From: Novosphingopyxis sp965218915
Lineage (GTDB): Bacteria; Pseudomonadota; Alphaproteobacteria; Sphingomonadales; Sphingomonadaceae
Length of the DNA stretch: 64,000 bases
Direction of reading: 5' to 3'
NCBI RefSeq assembly: GCF_965218915.1
Contig: NZ_OZ244708.1
Coordinates: forward strand, 2,542,001 to 2,606,000
Shown: one piece after another, positions 33,813-42,879 of the stretch
Position numbering within the stretch: position 1 is the stretch's first letter
Layout of the letters: each line of letters starts with the position of its first letter
Notes under the pieces: generated by a model
The model's input: the letters and a program-made list of their open reading frames with translations, nothing else
What the model was told of the DNA's origin: nothing
Database searches by the model: none
Made by a program: the position numbers and the translations under genes

Positions 33813-36389
33813 TTAGAAACGGTATCGCGCGGTCACGGTCCAATAACGGTCGGCGCCGAAAATGTCGGCTTGAGTAACATTACTCGCGCCAAAGGTGGTG
33901 AGAACGGAATTGTCGGCATAGCGATTCCGGAATAGATTGCTCACGACGCCGGTAAGATCGAGACGATCGTCCGCGGTGCGATAAGTGAGAGTCGCATTCA
34001 CGACGGTGCGCTCCGGCCTGCGAAAACGGGGCACCGTGAATGGGGAGTTGTAGAAGCTCGACTGGTAGAAAACGCTTCCGCCCGGATAGAGATGGCCGGC
34101 ACTGCCGAGATCGATGCCATAGTACCCGTAGAGAGTAACTTTATGCCGGGGAGCGCGGGGCAACTCATTGCCAGAAAGATCCTGGAGCGCCCCAGAAAGC
34201 GGGTTCGGAATCGTTCCCGCGGCATCGAGAAACGCAGGTTCGGAGACATCCACCACACCGCATGTCGGCCCACCGGAATCAGGACAGAAATCGGTGATTT
34301 TCGGATGCAGGTAGGTATAGGAAGCAATGATATTGGACTGGTCGTTCGGTCGCCAGGAAATTTGTCCCTCGACACCGTAGATTTCAGTCTTATCGGCATT
34401 TTCGAACCGGGTGAAAACCGGTCCCAGCACCGGTCCATCCGGGCCGTTGATAGTGCCGCGCGTACTGATCGGAATCTGCTGATCGTGAAAAATCTGGTAG
34501 AAGGCCGACCCATCGAACCGCAGCCGACCTGCGGTCCAGTTCCCGCCGACCTCGTAAACGTCTAGATGTTCCTTGTCGGCGATATTCTGCGGATTGTCGG
34601 GGTCCGGACCGGGAACGCCTTGACCCAAGGTGAAAGCGGACGACTGATAACCGCGTGCATAGGATGCATAAAGCTGATCACCCGGGCTCGGTCGCCAGGC
34701 GAGGGCAGCGCGACCTGACAGACCCTGGTCGCGACGGAACGGGTCAGCGCTATGGATCAGTGGGGAAAAGTCGGCTGCGTAAAAGGGCGGATAATAATAG
34801 ACGAAACGGAAGTTGGTATGCGCTTCCTTTTCATCCCAAGTATAGCGCAGTCCCCCGTCGAAACGCAGCGTCGGGGTGATGTCGAAAGTCGCATTGCCGA
34901 ACAGCGCGGTCGAGCGGATCTCGTAGAGATTGCGCTGTTCAAAGGTCGAACGCCGCGGATTGGGCGGCGGGGGCGTGCCCTCGGGATAAAGGCCGGGCGT
35001 GCCGACGATTGGCGTCAGGATCGGGTCAGTAGCATTGACGATATTTTCCCAGAATTGCTCGTCAAAATCTTGATTGTAATAATAGAAGCCGGCCAGCCAA
35101 TCCACAGGCCCACCCCCCTTGCCCTCCAACCGCACCTCTTGCGACCAAAAGTAGTTGTCGTTGCGATAGTTGGTCCGGTAGTCCGTTGGAACCTGAGTGC
35201 CGGGGGCAAAGGTTCCTGGCGCCACCGTGTCCCCATCATAGCTGGTTCGAGACGTCAAATCGCGGTCCGACTGTCCGGTCGCCAGATAGGTTTGGTAACC
35301 GCCGACATATACCAGGTTCGCAAATCCGAGATCGAGATCGGCGTTCACGATGTCTTGGAAGTTCTCGCGGAGCCGGTCGTAACCGGCGATATTGACGTTA
35401 GTGGTGTAGGGCTCGCTCGGAACCGGTCCGGTGTAGCCGAATTGCGGATTGGGCGACAACGCGCCGAATACGGCGCCGTTGTTATTCAATCCGTTGTTGT
35501 AGCGGCTGAGCGTCGCATAGCCCGGCTGGTTGTCATAGGTGAAGGTGGTGGCGCGATTGCGGATGTGGAAGCCGCCGATGTTCCATTCTAACTGAAACTC
35601 CACATACAGATTGCTTACCGCAAAGCCCGCATCATCGACCCCCGCTACGGCCTCGAATATAGTCGGCTGGACAATCTCCTGAATGCCGACCCTGAAGCCC
35701 AGATTATCCGTCAGCGGTCCTGCTATATTGGCGCCCACATTATACGCACCATCGCGGCCGAAACCTGCCTGCGCCTGCGCGGTAAATTCTTCGGTCGGCG
35801 CGCGCGAGATCACGTTGATGGCACCAGCAATCGCATTGCGACCATAAGTGGTGCCCGCAGGCCCCCGAACAAAAGTGACATTACCGCCAAACAGCGTCGA
35901 TTCGCCGATATTCGCCGGAACAAGATTGATGAATCCATCGATATATTGAACTACGGTATTCTCCTGGCCGAGCAGGGTCTGCGCCGTCTGGCGACCGATG
36001 CCGCGCACGTTGATGCCGAAATCGTCGGTGATGTTGAAGCCCGGTTGCTGCCGGACCAACTCGGTGGAGGTGTTTACCCCGCCAAGATTGCGGTCCTCGG
36101 CGGAGATGATCGATTTCGGCTGCGGTTGGTCGAGAAACTCCTGAAACCTCGAACCCGTAACGACGATAGAACGCTCTTCAACGACGACTTGACGATCCTC
36201 ATTATCTTCCTGCTGCTGCGACTGATCATCGCCAGTGGTAGATTCAGCATTTTGGGGCCGGTCTTCGTCGGTCGAGTCATTGGCAGGGGATTCTTGCGAC
36301 CCTGCGGCTCTGCTGCCGCTTTGAGCATAAGCTCCATCACACGCAAAAAAAGCAGCCGCCGCACACGATATGTACAGTAAATTTTTCAT
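33813..36389 (-). CDS. TonB-dependent outer-membrane receptor
   Basis: An 858-residue outer-membrane beta-barrel receptor. The signal peptide ends at AYAQ (residue about 22). An acidic Gln/Asp/Glu-rich linker follows, then the plug (ERSIVVTGSRFQEFLDQPQP, TTYGRNAIAGAINVIS) and a barrel ending in aromatic Phe (TARYRF). Such receptors import large substrates with TonB energy. In this island the substrate is probably polymer fragments or oligomers (inference). It diverges from the SDR gene at 36931. One copy of the island's 18-bp motif lies 58 bp upstream. Confidence 0.92.
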   Translation of the reverse strand: MKNLLYISCAAAAFFACDGAYAQSGSRAAGSQESPANDSTDEDRPQNAESTTGDDQSQQQEDNEDRQVVVEERSIVVTGSRFQEFLDQPQPKSIISAEDRNLGGVNTSTELVRQQPGFNITDDFGINVRGIGRQTAQTLLGQENTVVQYIDGFINLVPANIGESTLFGGNVTFVRGPAGTTYGRNAIAGAINVISRAPTEEFTAQAQAGFGRDGAYNVGANIAGPLTDNLGFRVGIQEIVQPTIFEAVAGVDDAGFAVSNLYVEFQLEWNIGGFHIRNRATTFTYDNQPGYATLSRYNNGLNNNGAVFGALSPNPQFGYTGPVPSEPYTTNVNIAGYDRLRENFQDIVNADLDLGFANLVYVGGYQTYLATGQSDRDLTSRTSYDGDTVAPGTFAPGTQVPTDYRTNYRNDNYFWSQEVRLEGKGGGPVDWLAGFYYYNQDFDEQFWENIVNATDPILTPIVGTPGLYPEGTPPPPNPRRSTFEQRNLYEIRSTALFGNATFDITPTLRFDGGLRYTWDEKEAHTNFRFVYYYPPFYAADFSPLIHSADPFRRDQGLSGRAALAWRPSPGDQLYASYARGYQSSAFTLGQGVPGPDPDNPQNIADKEHLDVYEVGGNWTAGRLRFDGSAFYQIFHDQQIPISTRGTINGPDGPVLGPVFTRFENADKTEIYGVEGQISWRPNDQSNIIASYTYLHPKITDFCPDSGGPTCGVVDVSEPAFLDAAGTIPNPLSGALQDLSGNELPRAPRHKVTLYGYYGIDLGSAGHLYPGGSVFYQSSFYNSPFTVPRFRRPERTVVNATLTYRTADDRLDLTGVVSNLFRNRYADNSVLTTFGASNVTQADIFGADRYWTVTARYRF

Positions 36390-36446
36390 AGCCGATTCAG
36401 CCCCTCCATTTATCCCGTTCATTGCGGGTTTTTGCAGCCGCTTAGC

Positions 36447-36464
36447 GCAAACCGCGTTTCTCAA
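36447..36464 (-). promoter_or_regulatory. Island motif copy 1 (TonB receptor side)
   Basis: TTGAGAAACGCGGTTTGC on the minus strand, 58 bp before the receptor start. It matches copies 2 and 3 at 15 of 18 positions; only the three central bases differ. Confidence 0.6.
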
Positions 36465-36866
36465 CGGGGTTTTCCGCGATTCTTTCTTGCTAGTCAAGCT
36501 TCCATCCATATCTTGCGCATTTCATGCCAAAGATCAGTTCTGAAATGACCCAGCGAGCCTTGGCTAGACCGTACTCTCCTTCTTAAGTCACGTTTTTCAA
36601 GATTGCTATCCGGCAGCTTGCGATGCATCTGCGGGGCCGCTGCCGACCCAGTCGGCTAGGACCAATCTTCGCCCCTTGAGACCGAGCCGATTTGATTGCG
36701 TGAACGCGCTACTGACCGGTATTATGGTGGTTGGCGCCGCATATCTTTTGGTCATTACGATCGCCGGTGACGGCTCCTGGCCACCTGCTCCAAGCATGGC
36801 TTGCGAGATGATGGGTACACTTCTTCGCTTCGAAAAATTCACCGGCCAAGCCGTGCCCAGCAGTGT

Positions 36867-36884
36867 TTGAGAAAAGTGGTTTGC
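36867..36884 (+). promoter_or_regulatory. Island motif copy 2 (SDR side)
   Basis: TTGAGAAAAGTGGTTTGC on the plus strand, 46 bp before the SDR start at 36931. Confidence 0.6.
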
Positions 36885-36885
36885 T

Positions 36886-36912
36886 TCGATCCTCTTCCCT
36901 GCTTAGGATCGA
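36886..36912. promoter_or_regulatory. Perfect inverted repeat before the SDR gene
   Basis: TCGATCCT (36886-36893) and AGGATCGA (36905-36912) flank 11 bp. It starts 1 bp after motif copy 2 and ends just before the ribosome site. It could be an operator or an mRNA hairpin. Confidence 0.5.
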
Positions 36913-36930
36913 GGTAAAGGAAGGGTGTTC

Positions 36931-37836
36931 ATGAAAGATTTTCAAAACAAGGTTGCGGTCGTGACCGGCGGGGCAAGCGGCATCGGTTTGGCACTGGCTG
37001 AACGATTCGGACGAGGGGGGTGCCGCGTCATGCTCGCGGACATCGAAGAACAGGCACTTAAGGAAGCCGTCGAGCGGCTCAGGAATATGGGCATCACCGC
37101 CGATGGCTTGATAACCGACGTTGCGGACTATGATTCCGTGGTCGCGCTCGAAGCGCACACCCGTGAGCGGTTCGGCGCGACCCATCTTCTGTTCAACAAT
37201 GCCGGCGTTTCGATCACGGGCCCAACCTGGCAAATGAGCGCCGACGATTGGCGCTGGGTATGGAATGTGAACGTCTGGGGGGTGGTGAACGGCATTCGCG
37301 CATTTCTCCCGGGCATGATGGCGCGCGGTGAAAACGGCCATGTCATCAACACGGGAAGCCTGGCCTCGTTCAACGGCAACGGCGATCACGCACCTTATTG
37401 CTCCAGCAAGGCCGCGGTGCTTGGCCTGAGCCAGTCTCTCTATAGCGAGATGCAGGCGATGTTGACGGGCATCGGGGTTTCGATCATCTGTCCCGGCATG
37501 GTGGCGACGCGCATCCACCAAAGCTGGCGCAACCGCCCTGAAACCGATGCGCCATGGAGCGACCGCGAATTCGCCAACGAAGCGTTCGTTCAAGGCAGCG
37601 AGGAATTCCAAGGGCGCGGACTGGCGCCCGAGGAGATCGCTCAATCGACTTTCGAGGCAGTGAGCAATGAGTGTTTTTACGTGTTCAGCGGTCCGACCTG
37701 GCGGCATTTCATGGAGGTCACCGTCGGCCGGACGATACGCGGTGAAAATCCGCTTGTCCTGACTTGGGGGGAAGATCGGCGCGCTCCGGAGGATCGCGAA
37801 CGCGTCCCCTGGAGCGAGTTTGGGGAGACCGTGTGA
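36931..37836 (+). CDS. SDR-family oxidoreductase
   Basis: A 301-residue SDR with TGGASGIG (residues 12-19), NNAG and a catalytic YCSSK preceded by TGSLAS. The C-terminal 60 residues are longer than in minimal SDRs. AAGGAAGG lies 7 nt before the ATG at 36931; a GTG at 36925 is too close to it. It overlaps the next gene by 4 bp (GTGA), so the two are translationally coupled. In this island it may oxidise hydroxyls of the substrate or its CoA thioester (inference). Confidence 0.88.
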   Translation: MKDFQNKVAVVTGGASGIGLALAERFGRGGCRVMLADIEEQALKEAVERLRNMGITADGLITDVADYDSVVALEAHTRERFGATHLLFNNAGVSITGPTWQMSADDWRWVWNVNVWGVVNGIRAFLPGMMARGENGHVINTGSLASFNGNGDHAPYCSSKAAVLGLSQSLYSEMQAMLTGIGVSIICPGMVATRIHQSWRNRPETDAPWSDREFANEAFVQGSEEFQGRGLAPEEIAQSTFEAVSNECFYVFSGPTWRHFMEVTVGRTIRGENPLVLTWGEDRRAPEDRERVPWSEFGETV

Positions 37837-38657
37837 ACCCAGCGACATTCCGTCAATTAGATCGTGTAGAGCTCGATTGCCTCAAAGGCAGGCTAAGCCA
37901 TGACGGCTACGCCATCGTGCCGCAGTTCCTCGATCCGGCCGGCTGCGATCAGGTGTTGGCGAGCTTGCAGGAACTCCATGCACGGCAAGACTTCGGCGAT
38001 AACGACTTTACCGGCACCCGGACGAAGCGCGTCTTCAACCTTTTCGCAAAAACGCGCGTTCTGGACGCCTTGCTGGTAGAACCAAACCTGCTCGATCTCG
38101 TGCACCACATGCTCGGTCCCGGAGCCAGACTTTCGATCGCTTCGACCATGGAAATTCATGCCGGCGAGACGGCGCAGGCGTTGCACCAGGACGACGCCTA
38201 TTTTCCCGAACGTCCACATCCCGCGCTGGTCGTCAACACGATCTGGGCATTGACCGATTTCACCAAGGAAAATGGGGGCACATGCCTAGTTCCCGGATCG
38301 CATCGGCAAGCCGGGCCGGTCGATCCCGCGGCTCGATCCGTGGCCGCAGAAATGCCTCGCGGATCGGTACTGCTTTGGGATGGCGCGGTCTGGCACGGCG
38401 GCGGCCCCAATATGACTGAAACGTCCCGCTTCGGGCTTTCACTCAATTATTGCCGCGGCTGGATTCGTCAGCAGGAAAATCAGTATCTCAGCCTGGATCC
38501 GGCCATGGTACTTGGCTTGCCGGAGGACGTCCAGAAATTGCTGGGTTACGACATCTGCGAATTTCTTGGCTGGGCCGACGGCCGCCATCCCATGCGCGCC
38601 ATCATTCCCGAAGTTCGAAAGCGCGTATATGCGGGAATGCGAAAAAGACGCAGCTAA
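37833..38657 (+). CDS. Phytanoyl-CoA dioxygenase family protein
   Basis: A 274-residue Fe(II)/2-oxoglutarate-dependent oxygenase-like protein. The metal triad is visible as HQD (ALHQDDAYF) and the later His in AVWHGGGPN, with a 2-oxoglutarate-binding Arg in SRFGLSLNY. It starts with GTG inside the SDR stop region, with GGGGAG 5-6 nt upstream. PhyH enzymes hydroxylate alpha to a CoA thioester or act on other small acids. Here it may deal with branched or blocked chain ends; the substrate is unknown. It is convergent with the GST gene. Confidence 0.85.
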   Translation: MNPATFRQLDRVELDCLKGRLSHDGYAIVPQFLDPAGCDQVLASLQELHARQDFGDNDFTGTRTKRVFNLFAKTRVLDALLVEPNLLDLVHHMLGPGARLSIASTMEIHAGETAQALHQDDAYFPERPHPALVVNTIWALTDFTKENGGTCLVPGSHRQAGPVDPAARSVAAEMPRGSVLLWDGAVWHGGGPNMTETSRFGLSLNYCRGWIRQQENQYLSLDPAMVLGLPEDVQKLLGYDICEFLGWADGRHPMRAIIPEVRKRVYAGMRKRRS

Positions 38658-38658
38658 A

Positions 38659-39525
38659 TCAAGAGGCTGCCGGCAACTTGTCGGCTGTGCGTATTTCAAA
38701 ATCCGCTGCGTCATGGCGCTCATGCAGCTGGCTCGACTGCTCGCCAAAGATACGATTGACCATGCGCCCGCGTTTTACCGCAGGTCGCTGACCTATCATG
38801 TCCGCCCACCGTCGCACATTTGTATATTCTTGCACCGCCAGGAACTCACCCGCCTCGTAGAGCAGCCCCTGAACGAGCGCACCATACCAGGGCCAGATCG
38901 CCATATCGGCGATCGTGTATTCGGTGCCGCCGACATATTCGTTCTGCGCCAAACGCTGTTCAAGGACATCGAGCTGTCGTTTCACTTCCATGGTATAGCG
39001 ATCGATAGCGTACTCGATCTTGATCGGTGCATAGGCGTAGAAATGACCAAAGCCCCCTCCCAGCAACGGAGCGGCACCCATCTGCCAGAATAGCCAAGAC
39101 ATAATCTCTGCGCGAGCAGCCGGAGCGATCGGCAGAAAAGCGCGGAACTTATCCGCTAGATATAACAGGATCGAACCGGACTCGAAAATCCGGATGGGTT
39201 CGCGTCCGCTCCGATCCATCAAAGCTGGAATTTTCGAGTTGGGATTTATCTCGATGAAGCCACTGCCGAACTGGTCTCCGTCGTTGATACGAATGAGCCA
39301 CGCATCATACTCAGCGCTGGTGTTACCGGCCGCAAGCAGTTCTTCCAGCATCACCGTTACCTTTACCCCGTTCGGTGTGGCCAAGGAATAAAGCTGCAAC
39401 GGATGTTCGCCGATCGGCAGGGCCTCGTCGTGCGTAGCGCCCGCGACCGGTCTGTTGATATTGGCGAACGCACCGCCATTCTCCTTATCCCAAGTCCACA
39501 CCTTGGGCGGAAGATAATCAGTCAT
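38659..39525 (-). CDS. yghU: YghU-type glutathione-dependent disulfide-bond oxidoreductase
   Basis: A 288-residue GST-like protein matching the YghU/YfcG group: PPKVWTWDKENGGAFANINRP at the N-terminus, then PLQLYSLATPNGVKVTVMLEEL, and NPNSKIPAL plus FESGSILLYLADK of the thioredoxin-like domain. The length equals that of E. coli YghU. These enzymes reduce disulfides with glutathione and help with oxidative stress. It lies at the 3' end of the oph-led gene row but 115 bp after the SMP-30 gene, so co-transcription is uncertain. Confidence 0.88.
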   Translation of the reverse strand: MTDYLPPKVWTWDKENGGAFANINRPVAGATHDEALPIGEHPLQLYSLATPNGVKVTVMLEELLAAGNTSAEYDAWLIRINDGDQFGSGFIEINPNSKIPALMDRSGREPIRIFESGSILLYLADKFRAFLPIAPAARAEIMSWLFWQMGAAPLLGGGFGHFYAYAPIKIEYAIDRYTMEVKRQLDVLEQRLAQNEYVGGTEYTIADMAIWPWYGALVQGLLYEAGEFLAVQEYTNVRRWADMIGQRPAVKRGRMVNRIFGEQSSQLHERHDAADFEIRTADKLPAAS

Positions 39526-39640
39526 CTGCAGGTCCTTTCGGTAAATTGAAACCTCGCCCGATAGCCGAGGTCTGAACTGGCTTTCGCACTAGATCGGCAA
39601 GACATGCACCCGGTTGCCCTATCATGCTTGCAGCGTTCCG

Positions 39641-40477
39641 CTAAGGCTGATCAGGCCCATATGCCGCGGTAATGCTAAACGCCTCGATTCGGCCATTGCG
39701 CTCCTGCCGCTGGCGCTCCGGGTCGTGAGAATCCGCAGTGCAGACATAAAGCGTTTTGCCATCCCTGCCGTTCAACGCGCAGGCAAAAGCGGGCCTTACG
39801 GTAGCCAAGCGATCAACCACTTCGCCTCCCTCACGCACGCGCAGAACCTCTTTCGTGCTCGGCGATGCAGCCCAGATCGCGCTTTCGCTATCCAGACAAA
39901 TTCCGTCAGGATAGACGGCCTTATCGAGCTTTGCCCAAATCCGGCGATCGGACAGACTTCCGTCATCCGCGATGCTGTACGCAGTGAGCCGGGCTGCCCA
40001 AGTCTCGGCCACTACCAAGGTGCGACCGTCGGCCAAGATCACCATTCCGTTCGGAAACCAGAGCTTGTCTGCGACAACCCGCGCCGATCCGTCCGCATCA
40101 ACTCTGATGAGCACCGTCGGACATGGCTCTTCCACATTGTCCAGCTCGAACCCGAAATTGCCGACATAGGCGCCGCCGCTCGCGTCCACCACCATGTCGT
40201 TGCAGCGCCGGGGCGCCAGATCCGAAAGATCGGCATGGGTCACGAGACTACCGTCCGCTTCCATTCGCAGCACGCGCTTGTCGGTCATGGACACCACCAG
40301 CATCCGCCCGTCTGGCAACCATCCGAGGCCCGACGGCTTGGTTGGGACGGCGCAGATTGTCTCTGTTTTACCGTGTACCAGCCTGCAGACCGCATGCCCA
40401 TGCATATCAGACCACCACAGGCATCCCTCGTGCCATCGCGGGCCTTCGCCAAAGGCAATGTCGGAGGCGACGATCAC
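39641..40477 (-). CDS. SMP-30/gluconolactonase-like hydrolase
   Basis: A 278-residue six-bladed propeller. The metal-site residues typical of the family are visible: Glu in FGEGPRW (residue 11), Asn in RCNDMV, Asn in FPNGMV and Asp in YPDGICLD. Such enzymes open sugar or other lactones. It starts with GTG overlapping the SDR stop by 4 bp, so it is coupled to it. Five-hydroxy acids, which PVA cleavage would give, cyclise to delta-lactones, and a lactonase would fit; this is inference. Confidence 0.87.
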   Translation of the reverse strand: MIVASDIAFGEGPRWHEGCLWWSDMHGHAVCRLVHGKTETICAVPTKPSGLGWLPDGRMLVVSMTDKRVLRMEADGSLVTHADLSDLAPRRCNDMVVDASGGAYVGNFGFELDNVEEPCPTVLIRVDADGSARVVADKLWFPNGMVILADGRTLVVAETWAARLTAYSIADDGSLSDRRIWAKLDKAVYPDGICLDSESAIWAASPSTKEVLRVREGGEVVDRLATVRPAFACALNGRDGKTLYVCTADSHDPERQRQERNGRIEAFSITAAYGPDQP

Positions 40478-41301
40478 CAGCTGGTCGCAGGCGGCTTGCC
40501 CTCGAAATTCGTCTTGCCGGCCGCGGTCATGCCGGCATCGATAACCAGATCATGACAGGTCACGAACTTTCCTTCATCGCTCGCTAGATAAAGTGCTCCA
40601 TAAGCGATGTCTTCCGGATGTCCCGTGCGCTGAAGCGGTGTGGCGGCGGCCAGATTTTTCTCCAGTTTCGCCATCGATGCGGCGATATGGGCATCGTCCA
40701 TGTCGGCCGCCCGCTCCGAGCCGCCGAAGAAAATAGGCGTGGCAATTCCGCCGGGCGCGATCGAATTCACGGTAATGCCCCACGGCGCAAGTTCAATTCC
40801 GGCAACCTTGGTCAACTGGCGGACTGCCGCCTTGGCCGCGCTGTACAGGAAACCTCCATAATTGGTACTGAGCGCTGCAACGCTGGCATTGTTGATGATC
40901 GCGCCGCTGCCTTGCTCCTTCATGATCGGAACGGCATGCTTGATGCCGAACAGAACGCTGCCGACGAGCAGGTCCATCGCATCGTGAAACTGTTCCTTAG
41001 TCACCGTTTCGAGCGTCCCGCCCATGCCGCCGCCAGCATTGTTGAACAGACAGTCGAGCCGATCCCACTCGTCGGTCGCGGTGTCGATCGCACGCTGGAT
41101 GTCTTCCTCGTTGCGGACATCGCCTTGAACGAAACGGGTCGAAGCACCGAACTTCTCAGCAAGCTTTTCACCTTTGTCACCGTTGCGACCGGTGAAGACG
41201 ACGCGTGCGCCCTCGGTTACGAACAGCTCGACGGTGGCCTCGCCGATGCCACTGGTGCCCCCCGTGACTACTGCTACCTTGCCGGAAAGCCGATTGCCCA
41301 T
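40474..41301 (-). CDS. SDR-family oxidoreductase
   Basis: A 275-residue SDR with TGGTSGIG (14-21), NNAGGGMGG and YSAAK preceded by INNASVAAL. It lies 9 bp after the acyl-CoA ligase and is coupled to the SMP-30 gene by a GTGA overlap. It resembles FabG/3-hydroxyacyl or secondary-alcohol dehydrogenases. In the island it could oxidise hydroxyls of one stereochemistry while the FadB-like enzyme handles the other (inference). Confidence 0.88.
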   Translation of the reverse strand: MGNRLSGKVAVVTGGTSGIGEATVELFVTEGARVVFTGRNGDKGEKLAEKFGASTRFVQGDVRNEEDIQRAIDTATDEWDRLDCLFNNAGGGMGGTLETVTKEQFHDAMDLLVGSVLFGIKHAVPIMKEQGSGAIINNASVAALSTNYGGFLYSAAKAAVRQLTKVAGIELAPWGITVNSIAPGGIATPIFFGGSERAADMDDAHIAASMAKLEKNLAAATPLQRTGHPEDIAYGALYLASDEGKFVTCHDLVIDAGMTAAGKTNFEGKPPATSW

Positions 41302-41310
41302 TTTGTTCTC

Positions 41311-42879
41311 CTAAGCTGTTTCCCGCGCGAGCTTTTCCAGCAGCTCCCGCTTCAGGATTTTGCCGATCGCGCTGCGCGGCAAATCGTCCACCACACGCAC
41401 CTCGTGCAATCGCTGGGTCTTGCCGAGTCTGGCATTCGCATGGGCGCGCAGTTCCTCGCCGGTCGTGTTCTGACCGGGCGCTAACGTCACGAAACCGACC
41501 GGCGTCTCGCCCCATTCCCGGGATAGCGCACCGATCACGGCCGCTTCCAGCACGGAAGGATGCGTCGTCAACGCGTCCTCCAGATCGATCGGATAGATGT
41601 TGACGCCGCCGGAGATGATCATGTCCTTCTTCCGTCCGATCAGCGTAAAGAATCCATCCTCGTCGACCGAGGCGAGGTCGCCGGTGCGGATGAAACGCTC
41701 GCCTTCGGGACTATGCCATTCGGCTTCGGCCGACTGTTCGGGCTTGTTATGGTAACCGTTCATCATCGTGGCCGAGCGGCCCACCACTTCTCCGACCTGG
41801 CCGGGCGACATGATTTGCCCATCCGGCCCTATCACCCTAATGTCGTGACCGGGCATCGGCTGACCGACCGTTGCCAATTTATCAGGGTGCTCGTGCGCGA
41901 CGAGCATGCAGGAGCCGCCACCCTCGGTCATGCCGTAATATTCAATCAAGCCGCCGGGCCAACGCCGCAGCACCTCTGCCTTCAACTCGGCCGAAAATGG
42001 CGCCGAGGTCGCGTATTTCAGATAATAGCTCGACAGATCGAACCGGTTGAAATCCGGGACGTCCAGGATCCGGCGATACTGAACCGGCACCAGCATGGCG
42101 AAGCCGACACGGTATTTCTCGCTCAGCTCCAGAAATTCCCGGGCATCGAACTTGGGCATCAGCACGACCGTCCCGCCACCGGCCAGCGCGGGGATGAAGC
42201 TCACCAAAGTCGTATTCGAATAGAGACCGGTCGAAATGATCGCGACGGCGTCTGGCCCATAGCCGGGAGGGTCGGACAGGTTGTTGTGCGGCCAGCGCAT
42301 GGCATAGGATTGCACGATGCCTTTGGGCGCGCCGGTCGTCCCCGACGAATAGATGATGTTGAACGGCTGGTCGGGCGTGATCTGAACCGGCTCGGGCATG
42401 ACTCCGATCGGAGGAAGCCAGTCAGCGAAAGACTCTCCATCCGCGCTGTCTTCCAATTCAATTCGCCGGGCTCCGATGCGATCGGCAACGGGATGCAGAT
42501 GACGCGATAGTTCGGCGTCGGTAAACAGATGGCTTGCGCCGCTATCGGCAATCATGATCTGCAGCTGCGTCGCCGTTGCTGACGGAGCCAGCGGAGAAAT
42601 TGCAGCGCCGGCCCTCAATGTTCCGATAAATATGGCAGCGTAATCAATGCTGCTCGCTGAGCAAATGGCAATGACACCGCCCAGCACGACACCGTCACGC
42701 TGCAACCCATAAGCCACGCGGTCGGCACGCCGATCCAGTTGCTCATAGGTAATTTCTGCATCGCCGCAGATAATTGCGATATGATCGGGCCGCGCTTCAG
42801 CCTGGAGGCGAAAAAGTTCTGGAAAGGTCCCGAACGAACGACCGACATAATCTGAAATTGTCTGAGGCGTAACGCTCAT
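41311..42879 (-). CDS. Acyl-CoA ligase (ANL superfamily)
   Basis: This 522-residue enzyme activates a carboxylic acid via an acyl-AMP. Motifs are the P-loop IIYSSGTTGAPKG (175-187), YYGMTEGG, TGDLASVDEDGF, GRKKDMIISGG and the catalytic Lys in RSAIGKILKREL. The start at 42879 overlaps cytC by 4 bp (ATGA), so an intracellular acid-activating enzyme is coupled to a periplasmic electron carrier. That supports one pathway, probably activation of carboxylate ends made by OPH (inference). Confidence 0.9.
   Translation of the reverse strand: MSVTPQTISDYVGRSFGTFPELFRLQAEARPDHIAIICGDAEITYEQLDRRADRVAYGLQRDGVVLGGVIAICSASSIDYAAIFIGTLRAGAAISPLAPSATATQLQIMIADSGASHLFTDAELSRHLHPVADRIGARRIELEDSADGESFADWLPPIGVMPEPVQITPDQPFNIIYSSGTTGAPKGIVQSYAMRWPHNNLSDPPGYGPDAVAIISTGLYSNTTLVSFIPALAGGGTVVLMPKFDAREFLELSEKYRVGFAMLVPVQYRRILDVPDFNRFDLSSYYLKYATSAPFSAELKAEVLRRWPGGLIEYYGMTEGGGSCMLVAHEHPDKLATVGQPMPGHDIRVIGPDGQIMSPGQVGEVVGRSATMMNGYHNKPEQSAEAEWHSPEGERFIRTGDLASVDEDGFFTLIGRKKDMIISGGVNIYPIDLEDALTTHPSVLEAAVIGALSREWGETPVGFVTLAPGQNTTGEELRAHANARLGKTQRLHEVRVVDDLPRSAIGKILKRELLEKLARETA

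Larger units (their letters stand above)
36390..36930. other. 541-bp divergent control region
   Basis: The gap between the TonB receptor (minus) and the SDR gene (plus) holds no convincing gene; a 78-codon minus-strand open frame at 36606-36842 lacks supporting features. It does hold two copies of the 18-bp motif (36447-36464 on the minus strand and 36867-36884 on the plus strand) and an inverted repeat at 36886-36912. Each motif copy reads in the direction of its nearest gene. Confidence 0.6.

Noticed and set aside
36606..36842. 78-codon minus-strand frame in the receptor-SDR gap
   Set aside because: No ribosome site or recognisable domain; it could be a decayed gene end but nothing supports it.
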